NCBI GenBank assembly: GCA_020284085.1
Contig: JACEVL010000517.1
Coordinates: 46,001 to 110,000, forward strand
Origin: Aporrectodea caliginosa
Taxonomy: Eukaryota > Annelida > Clitellata > Crassiclitellata > Lumbricidae
Direction of reading: 5' to 3'
DNA length: 64,000 nucleotides
This document shows, piece by piece, positions 37,551 through 49,726 of the stretch; position 1 is the stretch's first letter, and each line of letters starts with the position of its first letter. A program made the translations under genes and the position numbers. The notes under the pieces are model-generated. The model had not been told where the DNA came from and ran no database searches. It was given only the letters and a program-made list of their open reading frames with translations.

Positions 37551-38092
37551 TAACGGCTTACACGTGGACCTGCCAACGATCGCCATCTGGTGAATACAAA
37601 ATACCAATTGTGCTTTAGTTAGCGTCACCCTTGGCGTCACCTAACGAGTGGAGTATTATAATGGCAACGACGAACATCTTTATCTTTATTTTGAAATTAA
37701 GCTAACCATTTCGTTTGCTGTGCCAATAGTGGATTCTTTAGAATGGAAATATCTAACTAGAAATTTAAGTTAAAAAATCAGTTATTGTGGATGATGCACT
37801 AAAAACACAAATCGCAATTGAAACAGAATGTGCGTGAGGCTGTAGATGTAGGCCTAGCATGCAGGCTCTCCCTTTAAACACTCTGGCAGTGCCAGTCCCA
37901 AGCATGGAGAAAGAAAAGAAGAGAGCGACGCTAATCATCTTTGTTATGACACAGTGTCGTTAAACAGTAACTTACTAGGACTAATTGACCGGTGGAGTAT
38001 ATTGTTACTAGGACTAAAACTCTCCTTTTGGTGAGTAGAAAACTCCAGTGGAGTTGATTCTTCATAGGACAAATTGAAAGGGGGGAGTTCTG

Positions 38093-38338
<246 letters not shown>

Positions 38339-38487
38339 AACTGTCATTTATAGTGCGAAATGACGTCACCAAATACTACAAAGAATTGGCCGACTTTATT
38401 CTTTCTTTTCATTCACAACTAGGCTACAGCAGCTTAATAATTCACGCAGCACACTATTTTACGTATTATAAAACCAAAAGCAATAAA

Positions 38488-38595
38488 CTCCCCCATTCAA
38501 TTTGTCCCAGGAAGAATCGATTCAGCAGTTCATTTGTTCCTAGGAAGAATCAACTGCCCCATTCAATGTATTCTAGGAAGAACAAACATAACCAG
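38488..38595. repeat. Short minisatellite, about 33-bp unit
   Basis: Three diverged units share CCCATTCAATTTGT and CTAGGAAGAA. They lie in a region with repeated ACTCCGG/GGAGT motifs (37970-38760) that may mark a decayed inverted-repeat element. Confidence 0.6.
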
Positions 38596-39239
38596 TTATT
38601 TGGCCGGATCTCAACGACTCGGTACTAACTAAACACTCCGGTAGTGTTTATTCGCAGGGTGGAGTTTATTTGCCCTATAGTACCGATTAACTCTGCAGTC
38701 ATCATAAACTAGGATAAAAACACTCCGGAGTCTTTTTGTCCGGGAGTGTATTCAGCCTCCCACACCGTTTCGCATTGAAATCTCTGGCTAGCGCGATCCA
38801 TATAGGTCTACACGGGGGACCTTAAATGGCGCGGGACACATTCAAACGGGCAGCGGTGGCAAAGGATCTCGCCCGATCAATTCACTGAAAACTGAACAAA
38901 GTCAAGGCCGCCCATAGGTCGCTATAAAAAATGGTACATTTGCATTTGACATTTACTCCGTTATGCTATGCATTATTAATGTAATCCTAATATCGACTAC
39001 ACCGAACTGAACCGATTCCCTCGGTCCGATCAATTCTGTTGGTTGGATTAATCGTATGGTAGTACGATTCTGAGAGTCGGAGATACACAGAACTTGTGCG
39101 ACAACGTCAGTTTATTTGTGATTCTGCAGCCAGAAAGGACAATACTTCATACGCCGAGTTTAATAGGAATTATCTGATTACCTTTGGAGGTAGACAGGCC
39201 TCTGTTCTGTCGTCAAAGTGTATAGCCCTATGTATGCCT

Positions 39240-40345
39240 ATGTGTAATCGTAATCGATCGTAAACTCTGAGTGTCTAATATAATAATATTAGCGCTACTT
39301 TAGAGGAGAGACAGAGACAGAGACAGAGATAGAGAAAGACAGACACAGAAACAGACACAGACAGACACAGACAGACACAGACAGACAGATACAGACGGAC
39401 AGTGAGAGGCAGAGAGACACCGAGAGATACAGACAGACAGATACAGATAGACACAGACATAGACAGACAGACAGAGACATAGGCATACAGACACAGACAC
39501 ACACACACACAGACACACAGAGACGGAGACACACAGAGACAGAGACTGACAGACAGAGACAGAAAGAGAGACAGAGACAGACAGAGAGTCAGAGACAGAC
39601 ACAGAGACAGACACAGACAGAGAGAGGGAGGGAGAGTGAGAAGGGGAAAGGGAGAGTGGAAAGGGAGATAGGGGAGAGGGACGGACGAAGGAAGGGAAGG
39701 AGTGCGGGAGGGAGGGAGAGCAGCTGTGAAAGGCGGATTTCGTTGAGTACGAGAAAGCTTCAAAGGTAGAGGATCGGATGGATAGGAATTCTTGAAGAGA
39801 TGAGACACCAATTTGGAATAAAAAGTCTGAAGATAAGGCTCCTCTGCTAAAAAAGATTAGCAGAGGAGCCTGAGACAGATGACGGCGGGTGAGTGGCGGT
39901 ATTGGTGGAGGAACTGAGAATATGCGGATTCGTTGAAGGTCGAGGTCGAAGATCGAGGTTCGGTGTGGAATATAGGTCCATTGGAGAACTCGAGACGAGT
40001 AGGCCTATACTGACTGGACGTCGGCAGAGAGTGAGATCGGTGGATGATCGGTTATAGCAGGGTGGCAGGATGGTTAAGAGTTCTCAAAGGTACTGTTGCT
40101 GGGAGTATTGTAGGGCGTTATATATGTTAGCGATAGGACTTTGAAGAGATGCACTCAGGGATTTTAAGCCAATGGAGTGATTTAAGAACGGCAGTTATAT
40201 AGTAGGCCTACTGCTTGGGTGTCCTGGTGACAGCTCGGGTGAGTGAATTTTACATGATTTAAATTTGGGTGGATTCGAGATTGAGGAAAAGGGAATTACA
40301 ATAGTGAAGCTTGAACAAACTAAGTAGCAATAGTGATCGCAATCG
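39240..40345 (-). mobile_element. LINE family A copy, 3' part, with purine-rich insertion
   Basis: The minus strand reads SLQSPIANIYNALQYSQQQYL and other segments that follow the same order as the family A ORF at 32246-33055 (KVLSLTYNSLQHSQPRYL). [18 protein letters not shown] marks the ORF end. The 3' tail GTAATCGTAATCGATCGTAA is the complement of GATTAC repeats. A GACA/GAGA tract (39300-39720) has expanded inside the 3' region. Confidence 0.75.
39300..39720. repeat. Polypurine/GACA tract
   Basis: About 420 bases of (GACA)n, (CAGA)n and GGGA-rich sequence on the plus strand, almost free of T. Cys/Val/Ser or Leu/Ser-rich ORFs on the other strand are artefacts. Confidence 0.9.
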
Positions 40346-40900
40346 TAAACTCCAGTGTTCTAAAATGCTAAGCTAAAGCCAATCACAAAGCATCAGCTTA
40401 TTCACGAGCGCTGAGCTTATTAAAGAGCGCTGAGATTATTAAAGAGCGCTGAGCTTATTCAAGAGCGCTGAGCTTATTCAAGAGCGCTGAGCTTATTCAA
40501 GAGCGCTGAGCTTATTCACGAGCGCTGGTCGGTAGCCTATGAGAGTGGTTGTCCAGAAATAGATGTCCAGTGGAAGTCCGAGTCCGTTTGCCAAAGAGAC
40601 GTATATAGTAGAAGCAGGTGCGCGAGAGGCTGACGATGTGATTAGGGAAGGAGCGATGTGCATGGTGTGGATCAAAGGTGATGCCAAGATTACGCACAGG
40701 GGAATTGTAGGTGAAAGTGCGAGATGAATAGCTGGTGGGTAGATGTATGGACGCTTCGGGGATGTTGTTGATCTGGTGTATCTAAAGACTTCATATGCGA
40801 ATCAGTAGGCCTATAAATACTCGTGAGCCAACTAGCCTTGAACAAATGTGCCTGCTTTAAAAACATGTATAATTTCTGTAATGTAATGTAATAAAACACT
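40346..40900 (-). mobile_element. Second LINE family A copy, internally deleted
   Basis: Minus-strand VRNLGVTFDP-like MRNLGITFDPHHAHRSF then IVSLSRTCF matches the RT thumb of family A. It passes directly to the 3' UTR motif TGAATAAGC, so the C-terminal half of ORF2 is missing. The GATTAC-type tail (CAATCGTAAAC on plus) is at 40340. Confidence 0.75.
40394..40527. repeat. 19-bp minisatellite grown inside a LINE 3' UTR
   Basis: About seven copies of AGAGCGCTGAGCTTATTCA. On the minus strand the unit, AATAAGCTCAGCGCTC, is a fragment of the family A 3' UTR seen once at 33225-33245. Confidence 0.9.
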
Positions 40901-40977
40901 TACACAGAGCCTTTCAGGCACTTACCAAAAGCGCTGCTTGCACGGCTACCTAACTGATCTAAACAAGGGAAGGAGGA

Positions 40978-41050
40978 AAGAAGGGAGGGAAGGAGAGAGG
41001 GAGGGATGGAGGGAGGGAAGGAGAGAGGGAGGGATGGAGGGAGGGAGGTG
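40978..41050. repeat. Purine-rich tandem repeat, GGGA-type
   Basis: A 37-bp block ending GAGAGAGGGAGGGATGGAGG occurs twice in tandem. Confidence 0.85.
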
Positions 41051-41754
41051 CGACATTAGGTAACTAGAAATGTGCGTTGATCAGAATCGTTCGAGGCAAC
41101 GCATATTTCTAGAAAGATTCTTCCAAGAAGAAGGTCCGATGTACGAGAAACCTGAGGGGCTCAGATCGAAGTTATAGGAAGCGAAGAACCTTAAGGCCTA
41201 TGTCTCTACAGACAGAGGCCTAATATGATGCTCCATGCTTCTACAGAAAGCTACAGAGAACGGGAATGATGAACGTGACCATACTGCTGCAGAGTGACTG
41301 AACACTGAGAGCAGGGCCATTCAATTCGGTCTGTAACAGGTGATAACTTCTTCGATGATTTATCGACCATTTACTATTTTAAATACTATTTAATTAGTTT
41401 CTACAGACACTATTTACTGTTCTATTTAAATAGCCACTGTACTATATATATATATATATATATACGTAACACTTAGTATAATATATATATACAATACATA
41501 TAATTTATTATATCATTTAGGAAATTTTAGGTTCATCATTCGCTGCGACCGAACCTGCCTTTCACACGACCCGGATAACGGTGAATAAAGCGAAGTTCTG
41601 TTTTAGAAGCTGTGGCTTGGCCAAAAACTGAAATTAGGAGCATGGCCGAATTGTCCCGCTGGATCTGCTCTAGAGGAAATGGTATCCAGTTGACGTCATA
41701 GGTACCATTGAAAAAATTTACATGACGTCTTTCGGTAACGTCATCTTGATAATT

Positions 41755-41905
41755 TTATTCGTAATCGTAAATTCCAAACGTGTAAAGCGTTACTCTGGAG
41801 CTAAGCGCAGGGCACAAGCTTATTCACTAGCGCTGCGTCGGATCAGAGGGTTGTCCAGAGATCGATGTCCAGTGGAGGCCCGAGTCCGGTTGATAACTGG
41901 ATGAG
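41755..41905 (-). mobile_element. LINE family A 3' UTR fragment
   Basis: The plus strand shows TCGTAATCGTAAATTCCAAA, then GCGCAGGGCACAAGCTTATT and CACTAGCGCTGCGTC, the complement of the family A 3' UTR at 33200-33320. Coding is absent. Confidence 0.75.
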
Positions 41906-42451
41906 TTAAATCTGTCACTAGGAGATTAGATAAACTGAATATTTGGATTCATTCAGCTGAGATAAAAGCGACGCAATGAAGAAAGAATTCGCGTTCAGCT
42001 GTTTTTGTAGACCATGAAGAAATGCTGAGTTCTTGCTTTGCCACTACAGTTACTGCACTTTATGACTCAGCATTCATTTGTTGTTCCGATAAAGTGCGCG
42101 ACAGTGGAGTGGTTCACGTACTGAAACATGCCTTCCCAGGATATTGAACTGGATTTCAGGCTACACGTCAAACGAACTCAGCGAACTCAGCTATGAGTAC
42201 ATTAGCTGTACCCTGTCGGTGTGTAGGTAGGAAGATCAGGCGGCAAGGGAGAAGTTGACCACCTGTCCTCATACGTCGAGCAAAGAAAACGAAATCGATA
42301 CGACACTTCCTATCCGTGGCTGCCTATTGGTGTCAGCTCAAAGGAATGCGTCTCTAGTTCTTTGCTGCTATATTATGATCTGTAATAAGATACACACGTA
42401 TGCAGTGGTTTTGAGAGGTTATGGAAAATCGCCATACACATTTTTCCAAAT

Positions 42452-42840
42452 ATACATGCATACAATACATACATGCATGCATGCAGGCATACATACATAC
42501 ATACATACATGCATGCATACATACATACATACATACATACATACATACATACATACATACATACATACATTCTGTGTACATACATACATACATACATACA
42601 TACATACATACATACATACATACATACATACATACATACATACATACATACATACATACATACATACATGCATACATACATTCTGTGTACATACATACAT
42701 ACATACATAGTACATACATACATACATACATACATACATACATACATACATACATACATACATACATACATACATACATACATACATACATACATACATG
42801 CATACATACATTCATACATACATAAATATACACGTAGACA
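42452..42840. repeat. Long (CATA)n microsatellite
   Basis: About 390 bases of CATA repeat with CATGCATG and TTCTGTGTAC interruptions. The TTCTGTGTAC break occurs twice, showing duplication within the array. All long ORFs here are artefacts. Confidence 0.97.
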
Positions 42841-43198
42841 TATATACATGCGTAAATACATACACACATGTTTACACACATGCATAGCCTACACAAGCTG
42901 TCGATAATATTATCTTTGGACAGCATTGCTCAGAATTAGAGAAATTATAATTATACAACCAACCTTAACAATAGGATGTGCAATTTGTGCATGCATGATT
43001 TGTAATTTGCTAAATTAAATTGACAAATATTATTCAGCACTAACTATAACTGGAATATAATCTAATAGTTAGTCAGACGATGATGAAATAGAATTCGAAG
43101 ATTCACTCCAAAAAAATTAAATGAACATCAAACGGTATAGAACCCCAATTTCTCCATTATGCTTCAAACCAGGTATTCTGTTAAAAAAAATGTAGCGA

Positions 43199-44630
43199 TT
43201 GAGGAAGGGCAGTTTCAAGGTCGTCGTAGCATTTTCGCCGATCCCAAGAGAGTACAGCAAATATGATCATATGGCATCCTGGGCAAAAACTAATAATTTG
43301 AAGTTAAATCCATCTAAGACTCGTGGAATAATTTTCTCCAAAAGGGGTTTTAAAGGGTCATCTATACCTATTGACATCCAAGGTGCTGAAAGGGTTGACA
43401 CTATTAGAGTGCTAGAGATTTGCTAAGTTCCGACTTGCGCATGACAAAGCATACTGAAAAACTCCTTACCTCAGGTTCCACTTCTTTATACGCCCTCCGT
43501 GTTCTGAGAGATCATGGCATGTCTACTTACGCGCTGCATGATGTTGCTATGGCAACCACTGTGGCACACCTAATGTATGCCTCCCCTGCCTGGTGGGGTT
43601 ATGCCAGTGAGACTGATAGGAACAAATTCAATTTGGCGCTGCTTACTGGGTTTCGCTCCTGCCTATCTTCGTGAGCTCTGCTGCCCTGTTCTTAGTGCTA
43701 GGTGCTCTCGATCCCTCCGCTCGTCTGAACAGGGTCTCCTACTTGTCCCATTTGCTCGAACCTCCACTATGCAGAATCGCGCTTTCTCGGTGGGGGCCCC
43801 TCGACCTGGAATGGCCTCCCTCTGGAGCTTCACCTTGTTCCTAGGACCTTCTCTCCCACGTTCTTTTCTCAGCCTAAAACCGTTCTTTTTGGCCGTGCTG
43901 GAGTCGGGAGCGCCTCTGAGTAGTTTCCCTGAAGGGGCGCTTTACAAATGTTCGATATGAATGAATGAATGAATGAAATTACAAAGTATGCTAAACAGGA
44001 TGAAACGTTATTTCGGGCTATTTGTAGGGATTTATGTCATGCTCTCCGAGGAATCTTCCCACCCACAAAGCAAATCATATATAACTTACGTCCTAGAATT
44101 CACAACTTTAATCTCCCAATCAATGATAAATGTAATTACATACCACGTATCTTGTTTAAAGATACATATTAATTGTCTTAGATTTATAATTACTTATAAT
44201 TAGTACGTGCAACAACAGTGGCTCGTTTACTCTATGCTGCCCCGGCCTGGTGGGGGTTTGCGGGACAACAGGATAGATGCCGACTTCAATCAGTAATAAG
44301 CAAGCTAATCCGCCTCCGGTATCTTCCTGAAGACTACTCAAAATTTGAGCGACTTTGTCTTGAAGCTGACACCCGTCTTTTCTCTGCGGTCCTGATGAAC
44401 CAGGGCCACGTACTGCACAGTTTACTTCCACCAAAAAAGCCCCAACAATATACCCTGCGACCGCGATCGCACGACCATTGTGTAGCCTACCTCTTGCAGA
44501 TAATTTACAGCGAAAGACGTTTATTGTTAGAATGCTGTACTCGTATTGACATTAACTGTTGATTGTTGTTAAGATGTATGTACACCAGAGTGCGGATATG
44601 CAATTGGTTTAATTAAAGAATATACTTATT

Positions 44631-44660
<30 letters not shown>
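43199..44660 (+). mobile_element. Two LINE family B copies, one split by a family C insertion
   Basis: Family B RT thumb at 43280-43640: NNLKLNPSKTRGIIFSKRG, then YASPAWWGYASETDRNKF. It breaks at about 43641, where a family C 3' end begins ([20 protein letters not shown]) and runs to a (GAAT)n tail at 43975. Family B C-terminal coding resumes at once (DETLFRAICRDL, YNLRPRIHNF, PRILFKDTY). A second B copy starts near 44212 (ARLLYAAPAWWGF) and ends in (TTAC)n at 44660. All have frame breaks. Confidence 0.85.
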
Positions 44661-44665
<5 letters not shown>

Positions 44666-44778
44666 GTATTTGTCTAGAATTATTAACGTTAGCCTGACTC
44701 TTTTAGCTAATTGTGTTACTTGTAACCTGTTGCGTTTTGTCAATTGGATTATTTTGAAATTAAACGAATATCGATTGA

Positions 44779-45011
44779 TAATCAGGTTAATTGATCGTTT
44801 TAACGTTCTAAATTATTTTATATGCCTGACATTTTAATACCAATGTCCAGGATAACTGCCATCAATCCAACTTCTATTTACGCAAGAATTATTTTCATCA
44901 ATCCAATTTCTATTTAAGCAAGAATTACTGTCATAAACCCAACTTCTACTTAAAATTACCCAATATGGGTGAATAATTTAGAACGCTAAAACGATAAATT
45001 ACCCTGATTAG
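44779..45011. mobile_element. MITE (about 233 bp), sister of 28918-29360
   Basis: Left ATAATCAGGTTAATTGATCG continuing TTTTAACGTTCTAAATTATT pairs with right AATAATTTAGAACGCTAAAA continuing CGATAAATTACCCTGATTA, about 40 bases with few mismatches. The interior carries three copies of the CATCAATCCAACTTCTATTT unit that fills the 28918 element. Confidence 0.8.
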
Positions 45012-47825
45012 TCCGATAATATTTGCTGTACTCTCCTGGGATCGGCGAATATGCGTCGTCGTAGGTCCTAGGGCCTAGGCACTCGTCCATTCGTAGGCCT
45101 ACGCCAACTGCCAGTCCTGCATTAAAGCTAAACGTTTAATTACGCATTCGCATTATTTATTGATTCACGAACGCACCCGGTTTTGATTTTAAATCTCAAA
45201 TATTATAACTTTTTGTAATGTTGATTATTAGGCTTATATCCAGGATCAAATGCAATATTTCCGGTTTTACTGTTACTATCTTAAATTAGAATTTGAAATT
45301 GCCTTTTACATTTTCGTGTCAAAGTAATTCAATCATTACTATTAGTTTTCTCAATATCGCGTTTTCAGACCTGCGTAGGCCCCTGAAAGATTCGTAGGCC
45401 CTAGGCACAGTGCCTACTGTGCCTAAAGGATCAAACAGGGCCAGAAGAAACGATGTTTTGACAGAGGCCAAACGCCTATAATTATAATAAGCCTCCACAA
45501 AGCTGGCTCAATAAAGTTCTAAGTAAATGCAACAGGTAAGTAGGCCCAGTTGGCTTTGTTGACGCTCATCTTCGATGACAGACTTTCTAGAAATAGTTAT
45601 TACTTCCGGCTAAGAGACAGTCTTGAAGCTTCTTGTTTTTGTGACTTAGACTTGGCAATTTCCGCTATAATCTCTGAGCTTACATTTAAATGGATTCTTT
45701 GTGTGTGTGATTGGCGTGGCTGTAAGCACACTGCTTATTACTGGAGTCTTGAAAGGTTTAATCACATGACGCTTATCTTTACTTGAATATAGGTAGACTT
45801 ATATAAGCCTTTAAACAACTGTTGTAATTGTGATAGATTCACAACAAAGAACGAGGGTCAACACATAAAATGTTTGTCTACGACTTAAAAAATTTCAATC
45901 GATCGGGTTTCGAACTGTCAACACGCCCGATTTGTAACCTAGTTAGACATAATTTAGACTTTAATTTTGTTTCGTTTAATTATATTAATTAGAGAGTTGG
46001 ATGAAAACAATAGGTCCCTATTTCTTATTTGGACTTAAAATTCTCTACACGCACGACTCTACCAACGACTTTTCTAACTCATATTACGAAAACTAAATTT
46101 GTCTAGCAATGCATCTGGTACATTTATAGGATTTTTTTCGTCATGGTAGCATATAGGGGATATAGATTGGTCAATACCGGTTCCAAAATACCATAATTAT
46201 CAGACTGGTCTAACATGGTCCGTGAGTCATTACAACGTCAGCGCTCCGTGTCCCGCGCAAGCCGACGCAGGCATTAAATGTGCAGCCGCTAGAGACGCGT
46301 CCAGCAAGCCGAGATACGTTATCACTGCGTGTCAGCTAGATGCACTGAGCAATCGATAGCGCGTGATCAAGAAGGGGGTTTAGGGTAATGATAACACCTT
46401 TAACACTCTGCCACGAAGATCAGAAGATTAGCACGGACGCGGGCTTGCTTCCCGCTACCCACCCAAAAGGTCGACCTTTCATTCGCCATATGGCGTTGGT
46501 AAAATGAGCAGTAGAACGTGATGGACGCCTTGCATGGCTGCCAAACAGTTAAATTCGACTCCTATAATAACGTGTGATCATCCGTTCATGCTATGATATG
46601 TAATCATACTGTGGTGTCCCAGTTTGAAATAATAAACAAAAATAACTATTATTAAGAAGTGGAAAAAGAAGAAAGCAACCCAATGACTCATTGGTGTGTC
46701 ATATCATTTCCAGTGCGAACGCGAGCTGAAAACTTGTTGACTAAACGGCGCAATTTTACGCTCACGGTGTTTTTTATTTAAAATGTTTTAAAGCCATTTA
46801 ATGTTACTATTTCGTTTGTCTGCTCACTTCGTTGAAAGACGCCTAACATACATGAAAGCTAAAACTACTATAGCTTAAATGATGTCTTAATACCAGTACG
46901 GTGGTCATCAAGCATACTATAAGCTTGATGGCACGTGCTTTTTCTACGGCCTTGTGCATTAGTCCCTGCTTAATAGCGATAGGTGATAGTAACAGGGTAG
47001 CCATAAATTCTTAATGAGAAATTAATCTCCAACCACCTGCCGTGTCGTATTTGCTTTGTCCCTCCGGTTTTCCCGCTGTCAGAAAAACACTCCGTATGTG
47101 GGCTGTTTGTCTTTATTCTTTCTGTCGGCGGCTGTGTCCCTGATCGGTCATTCCCCCAAAAGCAGAGGCAAACAAGGGGAGCCGTCCGCACTGGTCTCAC
47201 CGTCAAGCTGCGCAGCCCGGTAAGTGCCGCGTTAGAAGTACTTTTTATCTCTTTTCCCTAAAATTATGATAACGCAAAATGCAAACAAAGGACCGAATGA
47301 AAGAGACTGGTGCACGTGTTGCTGCGCATAAATCCGCGTTTCCACCAGCAGCAGGAAACCAGCGCACCGCTTCTCATTTCCGATTGTGTGGACATACGGA
47401 CGTGTGGAAAGGCCGACGGAGTCCAGCTAGCACGGCGAGGATATTACTTTTCTAGCGAAGCTCTATTAAGTCTGACAAATCCATATAGATGCTGCGAAGC
47501 ATTTCTCCTGTTTATTGTAGAAGTTTTTCGGAAATAAAAAGGAGACTTCTTAAAATAACAGACGTCGCAGTTTTGGGAACACACGTGCTAACACAGTCGT
47601 ATGCGCATACACAATAGACCTACATAGACAAAAACCAATTGCAATTAATTTTAAAATACTGCTAGCAGTTAAATCTTATTCTGTCGTTTGCTCCTCGCTT
47701 CTGTGATGGACATCAGGTTTCAAGATCTAATTTCGTCTATAAGAATGGTTATATAGACCACTCTTTCCTTTACATATCTCTGACTGAGTCTGACTCTCCG
47801 TCACTGTCGTTTTTCTGTAACTGTC
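45012..47825. other. Gene-poor region; CpG-richer patches at 46200-46400 and 47040-47440
   Basis: No exon or element is recognised. The CG-rich patches could be regulatory, and ORFs of 70-80 residues across them show no family motif. Confidence 0.35.
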
Positions 47826-47828
47826 CGC

Positions 47829-47895
47829 ATGTCCTTCTGTCTGTCTCTGTCTGTCTGTCTCTGTCTGTCTCTGTCTGTCTGTCTGTGTGTGTCTG

Positions 47896-47931
<36 letters not shown>

Positions 47932-47935
47932 CTTC
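47829..47935. repeat. Polypyrimidine (CTGT)n/(CT)n tract
   Basis: (TCTG)n followed by (TC)n. Low complexity on the plus strand and the mirror of the purine tract at 39300. Confidence 0.9.
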
Positions 47936-48423
47936 ATTTCTGTCTGAAATGAAGTCTTTTATTATTTTCATCTTACACAACCTATTTGTTACACTACTTT
48001 CGATCGCATCTGCTTATTACTGTATCACACCCTGTGGGCCGGCGCAGATCCTATATAACCGAACTCCAATTATAAACAGTTTATACTAAAGAGGAATCCT
48101 CAGCCCTGTAGGCCAATACCATGGACCTCGGCTCGACGTACAAACGGCGTAGGCCCTATCAGTAAAAGAAGTGCAATTCTATGCCGCGTAATAGTCACCG
48201 ATTCGTTTTCTCACGCCTTAGGCATTCCACGAGAGACGTGTTTGTTAAATATCCTCTGGCCAATTATCGGCAACCGACTTTACTACTGTCCTTCTATTCC
48301 GTTCGGCATAGTTTTAGTCGCACCAAAACCCGCGAGCTACCATGTGATGCTCACCGTGTTTGATACGTCATTAAATACTTTAACAGTGACTTCGTATGCT
48401 TCAGCAGCTATATAATACATTCA

Positions 48424-48505
48424 CGTAATCATAATCTCCAAACATCTAAAGTGCCACTCGAAAGCCAAGCGCAGTGTACCGGCTGATTCACAAGCGCTGC
48501 AGTAG
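48424..48505 (-). mobile_element. LINE family A 3' UTR fragment
   Basis: The plus strand CGTAATCATAATCTCCAAAC, then AAAGTGCCACTCGAAAGCCA and AGCGCAGTGTACC, is the complement of the 3' end at 33225-33315. Confidence 0.8.
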
Positions 48506-48925
48506 TTGTAGAAGTGGTATTAGGGGTAGTGGTGCATGTAATAGTAGTAGTAGTAGTAGCAGTAGTAATTGTAGTAGCAGTAGTAATAGCAGCATTAGTA
48601 GCAGCGGCAGTAGTACAGGGTGAAAATATTCGGTTAAATTTGGCCATTATATGTAGATATGAATTACCTTTAAGCCTGTAAAACGTGATTTAAAAATTCT
48701 TACTTTTGGACGAAATATCTGCAAAAATGCCGAGGGGTTACTTTTTTTGACCCACCTTGTAGTAGTAGTGATGCTGATGAAGATGACGATGATGGTGATG
48801 ATGATGCGATGTGATGTGATGACGAGTGAAGATGACGATGATGGTGATGATGATGCGATGTGATGTGATGAGGAGTGATGATGATGAGGATGATGATGAT
48901 TATGATAATAATCATAATCAGTGAT
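48505..48925. repeat. GTA and GAT triplet repeats split by a small MITE
   Basis: (GTA)n to 48613, an insert 48614-48761, then GTAGTAGTG and a GATGAT tract in which a unit of about 50 bp containing GCGATGTGATGTGATGA occurs twice. Confidence 0.85.
48614..48761. mobile_element. MITE (148 bp), TACAGGGTG / CACCTTGTA ends
   Basis: The insert begins TACAGGGTGAAAA and ends TTTTTTTGACCCACCTTGTA. The ends are imperfect reverse complements (TACAGGGTG against TACAAGGTG). It sits inside a GTA repeat, so its borders are visible. A TA target is consistent with a Tc1/mariner-type element. Confidence 0.6.
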
Positions 48926-49320
48926 ACGCAAGACACACTGAAGAGAATTTTGAAACTATAAAATAAATTCTGTATTTCGGCGTCTTCGGAATTGCCAATC
49001 GATCGATCTTCGAATCTTTGAATTGTCCGATTTGCAGCGCAGTGTTGACCATAGTAAAGACTTTAGATTTTCGATAGTATCACAATAAACAAACTGTTCA
49101 ATGACAACAGTACTTCAGAGTTCAACACAAAGTTCTCCACACACAAATGCACACACACAAAAATCGATCAGCCACATTTGTAGTTCAAATTTAACTACCT
49201 GTACACGCTCTCTTAATGCATATAGGACATGTCTTTATGGGCTCTTTCCCGCCAAGGCAGCAGACCAGATCAAACTGGTACAAACTTGTATTTGACTTGG
49301 TGCCATTACATAAGTTTAAG

Positions 49321-49726
49321 GATCCTGAGTGGCCGAGTGGGTTGGTAGCCTGCTCGTCACGCCGGCGCCCCGGGTTCGCTTCCCGGTCGGGTCGGTTTAT
49401 CAGAGATTAATTTCTCGGATCTTTACTGCGGGTGGCTCGGTCGCATTATAAACGTGGAGTACAATACAACACACAATACAACACATCACAATACAACTGG
49501 GGCGCGGTGGTTTGGGAGTATGTTCGGTGCCTTGCAGCTGGAGGGTTGCGGGTTCGAATCCACCTCAAAGCCGCCGCGTAGGGACCCTGGGCAAGGTACC
49601 ATGCGCTTCGGCGTGAAACTCCGATTCAGCGTTCGCGCAGTGGTCGGGAGCGCCTCTGAATGGGAAATCTGGTGGCTATAACAAGTATTCAAATACAATA
49701 CAATACAATACAATACAATACAATAA
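49321..49726 (+). mobile_element. Dimeric tRNA-derived SINE, copy 1
   Basis: Unit 1 (49321-49497) has a Pol III A box TGGCCGAGTGG (49330-49340) and a B box GGTTCGCTTCC (49373-49383), then a tail rich in ACAATACAAC. Unit 2 (49498-49726) has the A-box region GCGGTGGTTTGGGAGTA and a consensus B box GGTTCGAATCC (49551-49561). It ends with the LINE-like GTCGGGAGCGCCTCTGA and (CAATA)n. The same two units in the same order occur at 62970-63320. Confidence 0.85.

Noticed and set aside
39275..39811. 178-residue minus-strand ORF rich in Leu/Ser/Cys
   Set aside because: It is the purine tract read on the other strand, except its N terminus, which is LINE ORF2 debris.
42354..42926. Long ORFs on both strands over (CATA)n
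   Set aside because: Tyr/Met/Cys/Val or Tyr/Ile/His/Thr periodic translations of a tetranucleotide repeat; no coding evidence.
49321..49395. Functional tRNA gene (Ser/Leu-like A box)
   Set aside because: A and B boxes are good, but acceptor and anticodon stems do not pair, and the unit is repeated as part of a SINE at 62970.
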